NCBI GenBank assembly: GCA_036346255.1
Contig: CM070639.1
Span: 32,952,165-33,016,164, forward strand
DNA: 64,000 nucleotides
Source of the DNA: Ampelocalamus luodianensis
Taxonomy: Eukaryota > Streptophyta > Magnoliopsida > Poales > Poaceae
Reading direction: 5' to 3'
Shown: piece after piece, positions 12,073 to 24,230 of the stretch
How the letters are laid out: the number at the start of each line of letters is the position of its first letter
How positions within the stretch are numbered: position 1 is the stretch's first letter
Position numbers and translations under genes: made by a program
The notes under the pieces: generated by a model
What the model saw: only the letters and a program-made list of their open reading frames with translations
Told to the model about the DNA's origin: nothing
Databases searched by the model: none

Positions 12073-12774
12073 TCACACTCGATTTGGAATGGTTGACTCA
12101 AGAAGTAATCGAGTCTCAGTCTGGGCGATACTCGCATAGTAAAAGGAGATATCCATACGCTCAAAATCAGTAATAAGACAATTGAGAGTAGGAGGTTTCG
12201 CCTTGCGACTCAAAGCATCTGCTACAACATTCGCCTTGCTAGGGTGAAACTGAATGGTGAGATCATAGTCTTTTATCAACTCTAACCATCTCCTCAGTCT
12301 CAGGTTCAAATCTTTCTGGGTAAAGATGTATTTCAGACTCTTGTGATCAGTGAATATATCACAAGATTCGCCGTACAAATAATGGCATCAGATCTTTAAA
12401 GCAAGAACCATTGCGGCAAGCTCTAAATCATGAGTAGGGTAATTTTGCTCATGTTTCTTCAACTGTCTCGATGCATAGGCAATCACCTTGCCATCCTGCA
12501 TAAGCACACAACCAAGTCCAACTCTTGACGCATCTGAATAAATTTTAAAACGCTTCCCAAGATCGGGAAGAGTAAGAATTGGAGCGGTCACCAACCTATC
12601 TTTCAAAGTATAGAAACTGCGCTCACACGCATTAGACCACTGAAATTTGACACCTTTCTGTGTCAATTGAGACATCGGTCTAGCAATGGTTGAAAAACCC
12701 TCCACGAAGCGCCGGTAATAGCCAGCTAAACCCAGGAAACTCCTCACTTTTTGACATTGGTTGGCCTTTTCCAT
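12073..12774 (-). pseudogene. pol: E4 RNase H
   Basis: Block one (12774-12388) includes the RT thumb/connection (SFLGLAGYYRRFVEGFS) and RNase H start (IYSDASRVGLGCVLMQ, YPTHDLELAA). Block two (12378-12073) holds FTDHKSLKYIFTQ, RRWLELIKDYD and VVADALSRKAK. The acidic residues of the family are visible, but the blocks are separated by a stop near 12385. RNase H removes the RNA strand after minus-strand synthesis. Confidence 0.88.
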
Positions 12775-13640
12775 TCCACCACTGTTGAGATCTTGCTAGG
12801 ATCAACTGAAATGCCCCCTTGATTAATTACATGGCCCAGAAAACCAACCACAAAATCCAGAATTCGCACTTCTTTAGCTTAGCATAAAATTGGTTCTCTC
12901 TTAAAGTCTCAAGAACCAACCTCAGATGTTGGACATGATCCTCTTCTGTCTTGGAATAAATCAGGATATCATCAATGAATACCACAAGGAAATCATCAAG
13001 GTATCAGTGCAGCATACTTTTCATGGCTTCCATGATGCAGGAGCATTTGTTAGTCCAAAAGACATAACCTTATACTCAAAATGGCCATACATCGTAGAGA
13101 AAGTCGTCTTCTCGATATCTTGCTCCCGAACTCGAATTTGGTTATAACCTAACTGAAGGTTAATCTTGGAGAATATTTTAGCTCCCTTCAGTTGATTAAA
13201 GAGATCCTCAATGTGGGGCAAAGGATATTTATTCTTCACAGTAGCCTGATTAAGAGCCCGATAGTCCACACACATATGCCAACTGCCATCTTTCTTCTTA
13301 GTGAATAGAACAGGCGCTCCCCACGGTGAAACACTATGCCGAATCATATCTTTGGACAGCAGATCGTCCAATTGCTTCTTCAACTCTTCCTGGAAGGGTC
13401 GTGCCAAACGGTATGGAGACATTGAAATAGGTCGAGTTCCCAGTATAAGATCAATCCGGAATTCCACTTTCCGCTCTAGAGGCATCCCAGGAAGCTCCGC
13501 AGGAAAGACGTCGGGAAACTCATTCACCATAGGGATCTCCTCAATACGTAGTGAAAAGTCAGTCTTCTCGCTGAGAGATCAAAGTAACCCAATGGTTGAG
13601 GCCGACGACTAGGAAATAGACTAGCCAACACGAACAAGGA
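12775..13640 (-). pseudogene. pol: E4 reverse transcriptase
   Basis: The main open block 13530-13021 starts with the pre-RT region (FPDVFPAELPGMP), then PYRLARPFQEELKKQL, VLFTKKKDGSWHMCVDYRALN, PLPHIEDLFNQL and SFGLTNAPA. A frame change follows. The catalytic box VVFIDDILIYSK can be read on minus at about 12990-12950, after a TGA in the preceding segment (YLDDF context). The active-site Asp pair is therefore present but unreachable in one frame. Confidence 0.88.
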
Positions 13641-13658
13641 ATCAGACGGTGCACTGTC

Positions 13659-14051
13659 CTAAAACACCAGTTCTTCACCAGACGGGGCTCGCAAGGTCAC
13701 CGTCTTCCAGAAACAACAAATCTTGGCATGGTAACTAAATAACCAGTGCATGCCCAGAATGACATCAAAATGTGACAACTGAATTACCATATGGTTAGCA
13801 GTGAAGTTCTCATCATCAGTAGTGATATAACAGCTCGAACAAGCTGTAGAGCTAGAAATAAGACCCCCAGGAGAGATGACTACCATAGACTGAGAAATAC
13901 ACTGTAAACTCAAACCCACCCTTCTAGCAAACTCCAGAGACACAAAAGAATAAGTAGCCCCTGAATAAAAATGAACAAAGACCTCATGTGAATCAACTAG
14001 CAAGGTACCTGTCACCACGTCAAGGCGGCCCGCGGTCTCAGGAGTAGGCAT
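13659..14051 (-). pseudogene. pro: E4 aspartic protease, catalytic Asp lost
   Basis: The fold of a retroviral-type aspartic protease is recognisable: DVVTGTLLV, the active-site segment FYSGAT, and the late ILGM-WL motif. The usual D-S-G triad reads Y-S-G (GAT to TAT on minus), which removes the catalytic Asp, and the ILGMDWL motif reads ILGMHWL. It would otherwise cleave Gag-Pol in the particle. Confidence 0.85.
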
Positions 14052-15464
14052 GGTGTAGACTCCTGGTGGTGCCAGAGTAGAAGATGCGCCGACACTAGGC
14101 GCGGGATGAACAGGGACGGCTGCAGGTGAAGCGAACGACAGCGATGCAAACGGTACAGGGTTCCAATAGAACCCCGTAGGAGGTGCTGGTGAAAACGCTG
14201 CAGGAGGAACCCACCCCGAGGAGAACTGGGGCGTAGGAACAGCAGCCAGAGTCTAAACTGAACCCCATGGAGTACTGGAAGAAGAAACCGCTGGGACTAG
14301 CTCCCATTTGATGATGCTCGCTGGGTTTTGTTTACACACTGACCACTTATGGCCATCCCGATCACACTGACGACAAGTCCCTTTGAATGAACACTCTAAA
14401 GCCCGGTGCCCTCACCACACCTGAAGCATTTCATACCTTGACCTGGAACAAGACGCATATGTGGTGTGGATGATGAAGAACGTGGCGCCGATGAACAAGA
14501 CTGCCACTGCTGAACAGGATGAGTGTGCTGACTCCCTTGAAACCTCTTGGAAGCAAGTCATTGAGAAGACCCACTTCCACCATCGAAACTTCGTTTCTGG
14601 CCACTTCTAGAACCATCAGCAGGGACAGAACCACTTGCAACCTACCTCTGAGAAGAAAGATCTTTCTCCAGCTCCAATCCCCTGGCCTGTTCAACCATGG
14701 AGATGAAGTCACGCAAACCAGTCGCCCCTAGAACGTGTTGATACTCCTGATTGAGGCCCCTACGGAACCTCTTGGCCTTCTCTCGATCATCATTAGCCAC
14801 TGCTGGTACAAAGCGTATCAGATTGTTGAATCCAGTCTCATACTCCGACACTGACATCTTCCCTTGAACAAAAGTCAGCAATGATTGCTCCATCCTCTCA
14901 AAGAAGGAATCCGGATAGAATTTTGCCCTAAACTACTCCACAAATACTTCTCAAGTGACTGGTCCCTGCACTGGGGTCCCTAGCACACAAAACTCCTTCC
15001 CACCAGATATCAGCTTGGCCCTTCAGTTGAAAGGCCACAAACCGCGCCTTCTGCACCGAAGTCATCTCTAAGGCACCAAACTGCCTCTCCATATATCGTA
15101 ACCAGTCTGCAGCCTGAACTGGAGTACCCACTCCGTCAAAGGTGTCCAAATGAAGCGACATCCACTCGCGGAGGCTCATCCTAGCCTTGGGTGGGGCTGC
15201 TGCAACAACTGGCTCCGCAGCAGGTGCAGCTGCCGCAGGAGGGGCAGCCTGCACTTGCTGACGAAGTTGCTGAACCTCCCTCTGAAGATTTTGAATGATA
15301 ACGGCTGACGCGGACTGAGCTTCTGTGGTCGGGTGAGCAGCTGAGGCAACCTCCTCAGCGGCAGTACCAGCAGCCTCCTCAGACGAAGATGAAGAGACAG
15401 CCGGATCACGTCCATGACCACGGCCACGGCCCGACGGACGGCCACGACACGCTCCTCTCGCCAT
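14052..15464 (-). pseudogene. gag: E4 gag with two zinc knuckles
   Basis: It starts at 15464 (MARGACRGRPSGRGRG), with an Arg/Gly-rich then Ala/Glu-rich N-terminus and a heptad-like NLQREVQQLRQQV. The capsid part has AADWLRYMERQFGALEM and FQLKGQADIWWEG. A frameshift near 14930 precedes a second block (14893-14642: LTFVQGKMSVSEYETGF, FRRGLNQEYQ). Two CCHC knuckles lie at about 14334-14430; the first (CFRCGEG then HRALEC) needs a one-base shift, and the second, CRQCDRDGHKWSVC, is intact. A Pro/Gly/Ala linker leads to protease. Start choice: first ATG after the primer site, right behind CTCTTAG. Confidence 0.85.
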
Positions 15465-15668
15465 CTAAGAGCACCACAGCAAATAAACTAATCATCTAGC
15501 TCAACAGTCCAATTGAAGCACAGAAATAATTTCACAACTGCTCATGAAATAAAACATATCAATGGAAATGTGGAAGCAAAGAATTACCCAACCCCACCTA
15601 CTGTGCCAAGTGTGTCATTTTAATTTATAACTATTATCCATAGACCTAAAGCCCGCTTTGATACCAAC
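15465..15668 (-). other. E4 leader with primer site and acceptor-like AG
   Basis: On minus, TTGGTATCAAAGC (15668-15656) follows the LTR end directly and matches the Met-tRNA primer site with one change. The 200-nt leader is T-rich and ends TTTGCTGTGGTGCTCTTAG immediately before the gag ATG, a good-looking 3' splice site. No accessory frame fits here. Confidence 0.7.
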
Positions 15669-16898
15669 TGTAACACCCTACATATTCGGAAGCCAAGATG
15701 TCACCTAAATAATCTAACATAAAACCATCAAGCGGAAGGATTTAAGCCATAACTCATCTAAGGACGTAACAAGTTCAATATTTAACAGAACAGTGGCAGG
15801 AATGTAGTCTGAAACCAACAAACTTATCAAAAGGGATGACCAAATATCGCGAGCAGAAATAATCAACCGTAACATAGAGGAAGTCATCAATCATATTTAA
15901 CTTTATTTATTACAGTTCATCACTAAACGAATGAGAGACAGAACCAAATCTAATTATTGAAACTAGAATGTGGTGAAATGAATAAATAGTAGGTGTCTAC
16001 TCCCTCCCAATAGAGTCATCATCAACGATCACCTAAAATAAACAAACAAAATAAGAGTGAGTTCGAGACTCAGCAAGTACAGTGAATAATTGGACATACG
16101 ACAAATATGAACAAGACAACAACATTAAAGGATATGAACATAACACCGAATGTTTACATGAATGAATAGAATGAACGGATTTAATGAAATGAAAGGACTG
16201 CACTCCTGCTTGTACCGCTATAGCTAGTGACACACCCGTCGGTATTCACTTAAGCCTGTATTTAACAAAATACGGGGATCCAAGTCTCGTATGAAGAACG
16301 TTTCATACGGGTGTCCAAATATACCCACATTGAAATGGTGGGTCTCACGTGCCCATACTGGAATTGTTGGGTCTTTAAAGTCCACTCCTGTGGATGGAAC
16401 ATGAAAATGGATGCATGAAATTAACATATGCATGGTGAATGACATCATCTCTAAACATGAGAATTTCACATATGAAAGAAACATAAACATTGAATCTTCT
16501 CACGTATCACATGAAAACACAATATGAACATCAAGCATCCAGCATTCACAAATCTTAAGAATATCAATGTACTTGCTTTCCGCGTTGCGACGTGTTAGAA
16601 GGCAACGAAGGTGCTCCTAAACTTGAAGCCTCGCCGCCTACACAAGCAGGTACTCGAAATAAGAACAACATGGTACAGAAAAAAACCCACAACATCCTAC
16701 GACACTTTCCCGGTAACCCAAGAATCAACTAATAGACCTATTCTATAAACAGACAACACAATCACAGAAAACAAATCTGGACAGCGACATGGAATAATTC
16801 ATAACTATTGATCTAAGACTCGGAACGAGATGAGCCCAGATCCTATTGAAACTTAATGAACATACCTACATAAGTCTAGTTGGCGAGATCTCCCAATT
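15669..16898 (-). repeat. E4 5' LTR, inner segment
   Basis: It begins TGTAACACCC like the left LTR and matches it base for base with scattered changes until CTCCCAATT at 16898. There E5 inserted. The last five bases CAATT (16894-16898) are E5's target site, repeated at 37591-37595. Confidence 0.93.
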
Positions 16899-17307
16899 TG
16901 TCACAGCCCCAACTAATTAAATCGGATTAATATGTATTTCACTAATATGCATTGTCAAATTCAAAACTTTTCCATAATATATTGTACTTGGAAAATCTAA
17001 TTTGAGGTGAACATACACATCAAAATTCGCATTCCAATTCAAACCAGTGATAAAAAGTTGTGATCATCATCTGAAAATAATTTATTTAAATACTACATTA
17101 ATTATCATGAATTAATATAATTTTTACCAAATTTTGGGACTAGTTTGAACCTCATTAAAATTCAAACAACATTTATAGACATACAACATGTTTGAATTTA
17201 AATATCACAAACTATATTATGAGCAGTGAGGGTTTTATAATTTTTATGGGAACTATATACTCCAGAACCCCACAAATTATTTGAGGATTTTATGAAATTT
17301 ATTTCTA

Positions 17308-17316
17308 TTTATAAAG
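17308..17316 (+). promoter_or_regulatory. Candidate TATA box in E5 LTR
   Basis: TTTATAAAG sits about 410 bp into the LTR, and the same sequence is present in the 3' LTR near 28040. It is the best TATA-like element before the donor-like GTAAGC at 17850, but AT-rich context makes it weak evidence. Confidence 0.35.
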
Positions 17317-19099
17317 CTCTGGTCAAAGTAGTAACTCTAATTTAATTCTCGGTGAAAACACTAAACCAAACCGACCGACATCTTTGTTCCTCGGGCTCGA
17401 GTCTAACTTCGGTGAAGTGACTCGGTCGAGTCCACTAAGTGCACCGCGACGTGAGCCGCCGGATGAAAGATCAACGCCCGAATTCATACCGCTTCACCAA
17501 CCGAACCACTTAACTCTTTTGAACCTCGGCCCTTGGATCTAGATCTAGCGGTCCACGGTGGGCCACGTTTCCAACCCGCGCAAGCGAGGAGACAGCGACA
17601 CGTGGGGCCGTCTTGTCGGCATCGTCATCTTCCTCCGTCGTGTTCCGCGGGCATCGGTGCCACGCGCCGCGGCGCTCTGTGGTGCTCCGTCGACGCCGTC
17701 AATCCGCGCATCCGTTGGCCACTCGGAACCACCTCCTCTTCACGCGCCTCCATTGCCTTCATCGCCCGCATAACACCCCTCGAAGCCCTTCCTTCTCCTC
17801 ACTTCTCCTCGGTTGTGAGGAGAGGGAAGCTAGTTTGAGCTCATCTCTCGTAAGCTTCCCACCTCCGGTACCTCGGCTCCTCCTTTGCATGCCTTATCCA
17901 TTTTTGCTAATGCGAGCTCTCTCGTTGCTTGTAGTTCTTGTTCCCACATCGTGCTCTCGGCGCTCTAGGCGCACCATGGACATCTTCAAGCTTTCTTCGT
18001 TGTCAAGAGGTATTATCCTCCAACCACGCGTCACCTTGTATGCTTTAGCTCACCGATTAAAACCCCTCACCTTGTTTCAAAGAATGCACAGCCAGGCTTA
18101 GTGCAATTTGAAGATTTGATCTTTTCGGCCATAGCACGAACCCTTCATCTCCTACCTTGTTCCAGTAAGCTCCTCTTGATTCCTTGCTCCTAGAGTATCC
18201 TCTGTGGATCTTTGAGCTATACCTAGCTCTAAGTTACCTCCTTTTGGCTTCAGCATCCTCTCCACGTGAAGCCGTGTCGTCGCTTCGTCTTCTCCAAGAC
18301 CGAGCAAGCCTCCGGCCGACTTCCGGCTTCCTCAAGCCCTCTCCTAGCTTCAGGTAGCTCCTAGTTAGTCTCTAGGATCTCAGGCGCTTGCTTGTTTGTC
18401 GCTGCGAAGCTTCTTTTTGCTGCTTACACTTTGCCGTGACATCGCCGGCGCTCAACTCCGGCCAGCCGTCATGCGGGCGGCTTAGCCGTCGAGACCACTT
18501 CCATTGGGAGCGCAGCACTATTGTGCACCTAAGCATACTCTTGGTTCACGCCGCGTGTGGTGGAATCGCCGGCAAGCCGTCGGTGAAACGCGCGGGGATG
18601 AAATCCCGTTGTCGTACGCCGACCGTCACTATAGTAAATGATTACGAGTTAATGGCAATCATTAGTAATTAAACGTTGTCTTAAACCTCCTTACTCAGTC
18701 GCTTACATGCGGCCCCACCCACAGAAAACAACACGTTTAGTAAAACGTTGGAGCCACTGACGTGTGGGCCCAAAATTTAAACACGTGCGATGTACTGGCG
18801 CCTTTCCTTACACTTGGATCGTTGTGGACCGTCCGATGCGACATCGACGGTCCAGTTGGTGGCTTTCGAATTTCCGATTACGCTACGATCATGGGCGTCG
18901 GATCTGGAATCTCGATCGGTTCGTTGAGACATTCGGACCGTCCTATTGCGCCTTCGTGGGACCGTTGGATCTTGATCCAGCGGCTCGCGATCCTAGCTAC
19001 GAGTTGTGCGTGTGTGCGCCTCGCCGTGGGCGACGGCGGCCCGCTGGTCGATGATGCGGCTAGCACTGCACTCGGTGAGAAAAGTTGCAAATGTCTGTA

Positions 19100-19800
19100 A
19101 AATCCAAAACCCTTTTCTTACACACTGAAAAATATGTATAACTTCTAAAATGCATAACTAAATCATTTCAACTCCAAATTGCCTGAAACCACTTCTGGAA
19201 ATTTACATTCTTAATGTACTTCCTATCAAAATTATTTTCATGCATGTCTCTGTGGCAGAGGGCTTTAATTGGAAATTTATTCATTAAAATTATCATTATC
19301 TCTACAATAGGAAAATGGACTGAAATCTTTAAAAATGCATAAGTAATTATTGGAACCTCCAAAAACAGTGAGACTACTTTTAATAATTTTCATTTTTAGT
19401 GAACTTAATTCTAAAAATGGTCTCCATGTTACCTCTGTTACAGAAACTATTTTGGGAGAATATACTCCTTAACTCCATTATTCTTATACTATAAAAGGCT
19501 GATAACTTTGAAAATCAATAACTAAATCATAAAAACTCCAAAAAGGACAAACTCAACTGTTTTTAACTTATAATAATATTTCCTAATTATCTATGTGATC
19601 CATGTACTCGCCACTATTCTACAAAATTTCACTTCATAATTAAATTACATAATGACGGCTTATTTAAATCTGAAATTCAAACCATTATAAATTTCACATG
19701 CTAAATCAAAATGAAATAATTCTTTCACCAAAAATCCTTTAAAATCATGACCTAACTACTGTAGAAAAATCATGCATTTTTGAGCATTTTGGTTTTTGAG
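19100..19800. repeat. Diverged ~180-bp repeats inside E5 LTR
   Basis: ATAACTAAATC-type motifs start at 19154, 19339 (degenerate) and 19518, with a further degenerate unit near 19700; spacing is 185, 179 and about 180 bp. A second motif, CATG followed by CTCTGT or similar, recurs at about 19244, 19426 and 19602. The same block is present in the 3' LTR at about 29860-30500. Confidence 0.65.
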
Positions 19801-21737
19801 TTGTTTTCTCGGTATTTATTTGATGTTATAATTATATAGATCCCGAGCATATTGACATCGACACTTACGCTACTGAGAGCGAGCAGCTACTGTACCAGCA
19901 AGGCAAGCATCATTTGGACTTTCTTTTGCATCATATTTGATCCTAGTTTTGGTTAAGTTAGTGCAATGATAATTGCTTGCATGCTATTTTGATTATGTCA
20001 ATATTTTTGTGATGCGTAGTTTAGATATGTCCTATGCTTGAGGTTAATCTTGAATTATGCCAACTCCTATATGCTTAAGATAGGATGTGTGAATTATGGG
20101 TTATGGAATTGCTTAGCCATGCAAGTCTAGATACGGTAGTTCGATCGTCGGGAATAACCCGGCGGTTTTGGGATACACACAACTCTTGCTTTATGTTTTT
20201 ACTTCAGATCTTTGTAACTGTTTTATGAGTAAAATTTTGTCATTTTTAAATGAGATTTGGTCCGGACAAGTGTTGGTTAGTGATGGTGCTTTGTGCACGA
20301 GCATTGGGTAAGTGGAAGGACTATGCGGACAATTGAGGACCGAACTTTGTAACGTCGTTAATTCAAGTACACTCGTCTTTGCCACCGCGGGTTGGGAGCC
20401 GTATGGTTAAGTAGGGGAGGGTTTTATTGTGTTAAGTCCTTGGTGGTGTAAGGGGCATAGCGGCCAGTGAAATCCTATGTTCTTTGAGGAGCCGATGTAA
20501 TCCTTTATAGTGTGCAAGGAGCACCAATTCTTTTGTATTGATTGCATCGGTATTTCCAATATAACTTGTGAGCCCCTAGCAAGTGCTATCGACGCTTGTA
20601 CTAGGCAAGGAACCATCTCACAAGGGGACTTAGCCCAATAGGGCTTTCTTGCTAAAAATGACTATATCTTGATTTACCCGTAGGCATACCATAGGAAGTA
20701 TGCTATTTTGGAGGCATCCGGAGGCTTACGGGCTAATCAAGTTGTGTGGGTAAGTAGTACACCCTGCAGGTATCAATCTATTCGAATAGCCGTGTCCACG
20801 GTTATGGACAACCGCTTGAGTTCGGGAGTTACTATTGTTAGACTTTTAATTAAAATTGTGGTTGAACTTGGTATTCGTCATGAACGGGTTGTTCATGTGT
20901 TTAGTACATCAAAGTGGGCTGCCACTTTGGTCTTTGTATGATTCAATTGTTTATTACTGAAATGCTTTACTACATGTTTTACTTCTACTTCAAACCTGAT
21001 TTTTAAATGGGCACAGGAAAAACTAGTATGTGTAGGATGTTAATTGTTGCGTCTCTTTCGCAAAACTAAACCAATATGAGCCATCCTTTGAATGACCCTT
21101 ATGCATAACTATTTTTATTTGTGTAAAACTTGCGAGTACACTTGTACTCAGCCAGATGTTTGCTGGCCTTTTCAGGTGAGGAAGGTTATGATTATGATGA
21201 TCTCGCTAGTGTTGACTTGGGTGACACTAATGAGTAGTGTGTTACCATTTAACTCCCAGTCGGTTGCCGATGGGTGATGGGTATACCACTGCTGGTCTTT
21301 TGCTTTGTCTATTTACTTCCGCTGCTACTTGATACTCTACTTTAAATTTGGCCGGTCGGCCGTTTGTAATAAACTGTAGACCTTAACTATTATGCAGTAT
21401 GTCTTTTATCCCTTGTTGTATGCGTTGTATGGATGTAATCGACGTTGGATGAGGGTATGAGTATATTGGTCATTGATCTTGGGAGCCAATATATGTCATA
21501 CTCGTTGTTGATGAATTCCCATTTAACTCACCAAGGGTAGTGCTTCGAATCGAGGGAGAATCGACAATCATGTAACGCTCGCAAGGGAGCAGCGCGCATG
21601 ATCGTTGAGGCTCTAGTATTCGCTAAGCCTCTCACTTGGATAGAGTTAAATTGAAATTCATTCTGGAGACCAGTAATTATGTCCCTAAGACCTTGTCTAA
21701 TCTCGGTCTTATGGAGATAATTGCATGGGTCCCTACA

Positions 21738-21947
21738 GCGTTAGTATCGAGCCATCTTGTTGTAGGTTAGAGGTAGCATGGCGTTAGAGTTAGTAAGCCT
21801 TACGAGTCAAAATATTTTGAAATTATCAAATTATTTTGAGAAAGTTTAAGTTAAGAATATCTTTTATTCCTTATCCATCTTAGTATCTTTTCTCTCTGAT
21901 CCTGTTTTGGTTTATGAAACTAACTTACCTTGCCTTCTTGCCTTTAG
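21738..21947 (+). other. E5 leader and degenerate primer site
   Basis: After the LTR end the sequence GTTAGTATCGAGCCAT is a decayed form of the TTGGTATCAGAGCCAT primer site. The leader shares the pattern GCCAT..TG..TAGGT...ATGG...TTAGA with H. It ends CTTGCCTTCTTGCCTTTAG right before the ATG at 21948, a strong 3' splice-site-like tract. Confidence 0.65.
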
Positions 21948-22661
21948 ATGAACCCTCAATACCTAGTCAGGAAACTCAAAGTGAAGGGTGGATGGATACC
22001 GGCGTTGCTCACGAGATATGATGTGGAGGCGAACTTCACATATCAGCCCACTTATTCCATCTACCGCCGTGATCGAGGACACGGAATGGAGGAATTTATG
22101 GCGATGATAGATATCGTTGCGGACAAGTCACGAGGAGCATACCTTACGCTTCGGTAGCGTGGTACCGGAGGCCATGGCGTTACAAGAAGTGGCTTTGGTG
22201 GCCATGAGTTGTCTTCGCTACGACTGACGAGTTGCTTGGCCCCATATGATCACTTTCCGATGCGGCGCCGCGCTAGGGCGTGAACTTCGTTTGCTAGGAT
22301 CCGGTTTGGGAGGACCCCAAGTCGAGCGATTGGCGAGATTGGTTCACGTAATGGACCAAATGCATGTTGCATGATGCATGAGTTATGGGAGGCGCGTCGT
22401 CGTCTCATTATAGCTCAGGAGCATTTACAGCTTATGCATGACATGAGGCTCATTCGTCCGGATGTGCTGTATGGCGCTAATGAGGTTTCACCGTACATTT
22501 CTGCGCCGCCGGACTATCGTCTCCCTGAAATAGGAGGCCATATCATCGGCGTAGGATCCCCCTTACGCCTCACCAACCCGGGAGACCCGGAAGATACAGG
22601 ATCCCCTGGATACCATCTGCTCGATGACTTTCCGGTGAACTTTGACCGGAATAATATCTAG
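21948..22661 (+). pseudogene. E5 accessory frame upstream of gag
   Basis: This is a coding-like region between primer site and gag. Block one (21948-22157) encodes ALLTRYDVEANFTYQPTYSI, then RGHGMEEFMAMIDI. A middle part in another frame reads ALQEVALVAMSCLRYD. The last block (22371-22661) encodes a charged helix (ELWEARRRLIIAQEHLQL) and an acidic, Pro-rich tail (NPGDPEDTGSPGYH). It has one stop and at least one frameshift. No catalytic motif is recognised. I recall similar unnamed frames in grass gypsy elements but cannot verify this. H has a related frame at the same place. Function unknown. Confidence 0.6.
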
Positions 22662-22946
22662 TCTGTTAGGGCAGGGAGCTCTATGTTTGAGCATGTATCC
22701 TTAGGATTATGTAATAGGGTAGTAGATGTCGAACCGTTATGTTTCATTTGCAAAAACTACTATTTCAGTTGTAATCTTAAGCCTGCGGGCGCTTATGTAC
22801 GGTGTTGTATCGATTCGGTTTTATGTTGATTAATGTTCGGTGTTCCATTTGATGTTACAATTTTCTTGCTTTTTGATATTGATTGTGCATGTACAGCCAA
22901 GTAATGGCTTTTGTCTTATTTACTAACCATCCTTATCCAATACAGG
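22662..22946 (+). other. Intron-like spacer between accessory frame and gag (E5)
   Basis: This 285-bp T-rich spacer has stops in all frames and ends with CTAAC, a pyrimidine-rich tract and TACAG/G immediately before ATG at 22947. It looks like the 3' end of a plant intron. H has the same arrangement. Confidence 0.45.
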
Positions 22947-24230
22947 ATGACAGGACCAACTACGCGATCAGGAGTCCTGCGCGGCAGAGGCTCCCCATCC
23001 CCATCTAGGGCACCATGTTTAGCACCTCGGCGATTTCTACGATCGGGGCGGTCATCCGGCGGCCGTGCGGGCATGGCGAGCCCTCTTAGCGGCCGTCCCA
23101 GCAGGTGGACCGCTGAGGAGGTGCTCCTCCGCCGCCATCCATGGTCGAGTTTATGATGATGATTGAGCGCAACCGGATGGACGGACCGGATGCTTGAGGC
23201 GATCGTGCGCAACACCGCTCCGGCTCCGTTCAAGCGGGAGGGCTGCCCGCCCGAAGCGTCGGAGGTCTCGGCGAGTTCAGCGGACCAACCCTCCGACATT
23301 TGCGGGCGGCAAGGACCCGATGGAAGCGGAGGGTGGCTGCACAACATTGAGAAGAAGCTGAACATAGCGCGATGTACGGGGTTGAAGAGTCTTGTTTGCC
23401 GGCTATCGGTTGGCGGTGCGGCGGCGCATGGTGGGATAGTTATTCGCCATGCAGCGGCCGGTCACGTCCCGACTTGGGGCGAGTCGAGGATGCGTTAGGA
23501 GGCCCATATACGGAGAAGTCGCTTATCAAGCGATGCGATTCCTTCTTTGTGAGGCGAGGGCGGCGGACCGTCGCGAGTACACGCATGACTTCAACTACTT
23601 GGCGGTATGCTCGGACGGCGTCTCGGCAGAGCGCTGCGTCGCGAATAGGTTCTTCCATGGGCTATCGGAGGAGTTGCGGCTTGTTTTAGCGCACATGATT
23701 TGAGGAGTTTCCGGCATCCGGTCAACAAGGCGATAGTGGTGGAGCATGAGAGCATGACGGTGGATGAGTCGAGAAGAGGAGGAAGGCCTTCGGGCGGCGA
23801 TGGCGGTGGCGATTTCCGAGCCACGCCGGAGACTACCTCGGGCACCTCGTGCCCGGCTTCAAGACCGTCGAGGTCTCTGTGGCACCTCCGACCTTCTCCA
23901 CCGGCGGCTCAGCGGACGGCGGGGCGAGACCACGGTGGCGGGGCATACAAGCCGGCGTCATTTGTTTCCATGTGGCGTCGGGCCACTATGCCATGATGCC
24001 TCGCCAGCGGCGAGGATGCCGGGCGTACTCTGCTCGGCACCACCAGCCCAGCTCGGTGAGGCCACCGCCACCACCACGAGAGCAGCACCTACTCCACCCG
24101 GCATGCACGTGGTCGCGTCAACCACGTCTCGGCGGAGAGGCGGCCAAGCGCTTTGGCGTCGTGCTAGGTACACTTCTTGTTAATTCATGTCTGCATCGGT
24201 TCTATTTGATTCGGAGCATCTCATTCATTT
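22947..24230 (+). pseudogene. gag: E5 gag, many frameshifts
   Basis: The start at 22947 gives MTGPTTRSG. Capsid landmarks occur in different frames: GGWLHNIEKKLNIARC (about 23330), GHVPTW (about 23460), REYTHDFNYLA and GLSEELRLVLAH (23570-23690), NKAIVVEHES (about 23725). A knuckle relic with TGTTTCCATGTGGCGTCGGG and HYA lies at 23961-24005. The region is very GC-rich and shifts frame at least five times, far more than the AT-poorer pol. Some shifts may be sequence errors. Confidence 0.8.

Larger units (their letters stand above)
16899..21737 (+). repeat. E5 5' LTR (4839 bp)
   Basis: It has an AT-rich start with a TTTATAAAG box (17308-17316), a GC-rich stretch (17390-18620), donor-like GTAAGC sites (17850 and about 18165), an AT-rich block with repeats of about 180 bp (19140-19720), and an end ...CCCTACA. 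Several long frames in the GC-rich part (such as 17613-18101) lack any domain and are interrupted in the sister LTR, so I do not call genes. Confidence 0.95.

Noticed and set aside
16224..16490. 88-residue frame similar to the one at 8970-9281
   Set aside because: Both lie at the same position in the two E4 LTRs. Similarity reflects LTR identity; there is no conserved start or domain.
17533..18101. Up to 162-residue frame in the E5 5' LTR
   Set aside because: The matching part of the 3' LTR (about 28250-28800) breaks the frame differently, so it is not conserved even between sister LTRs.
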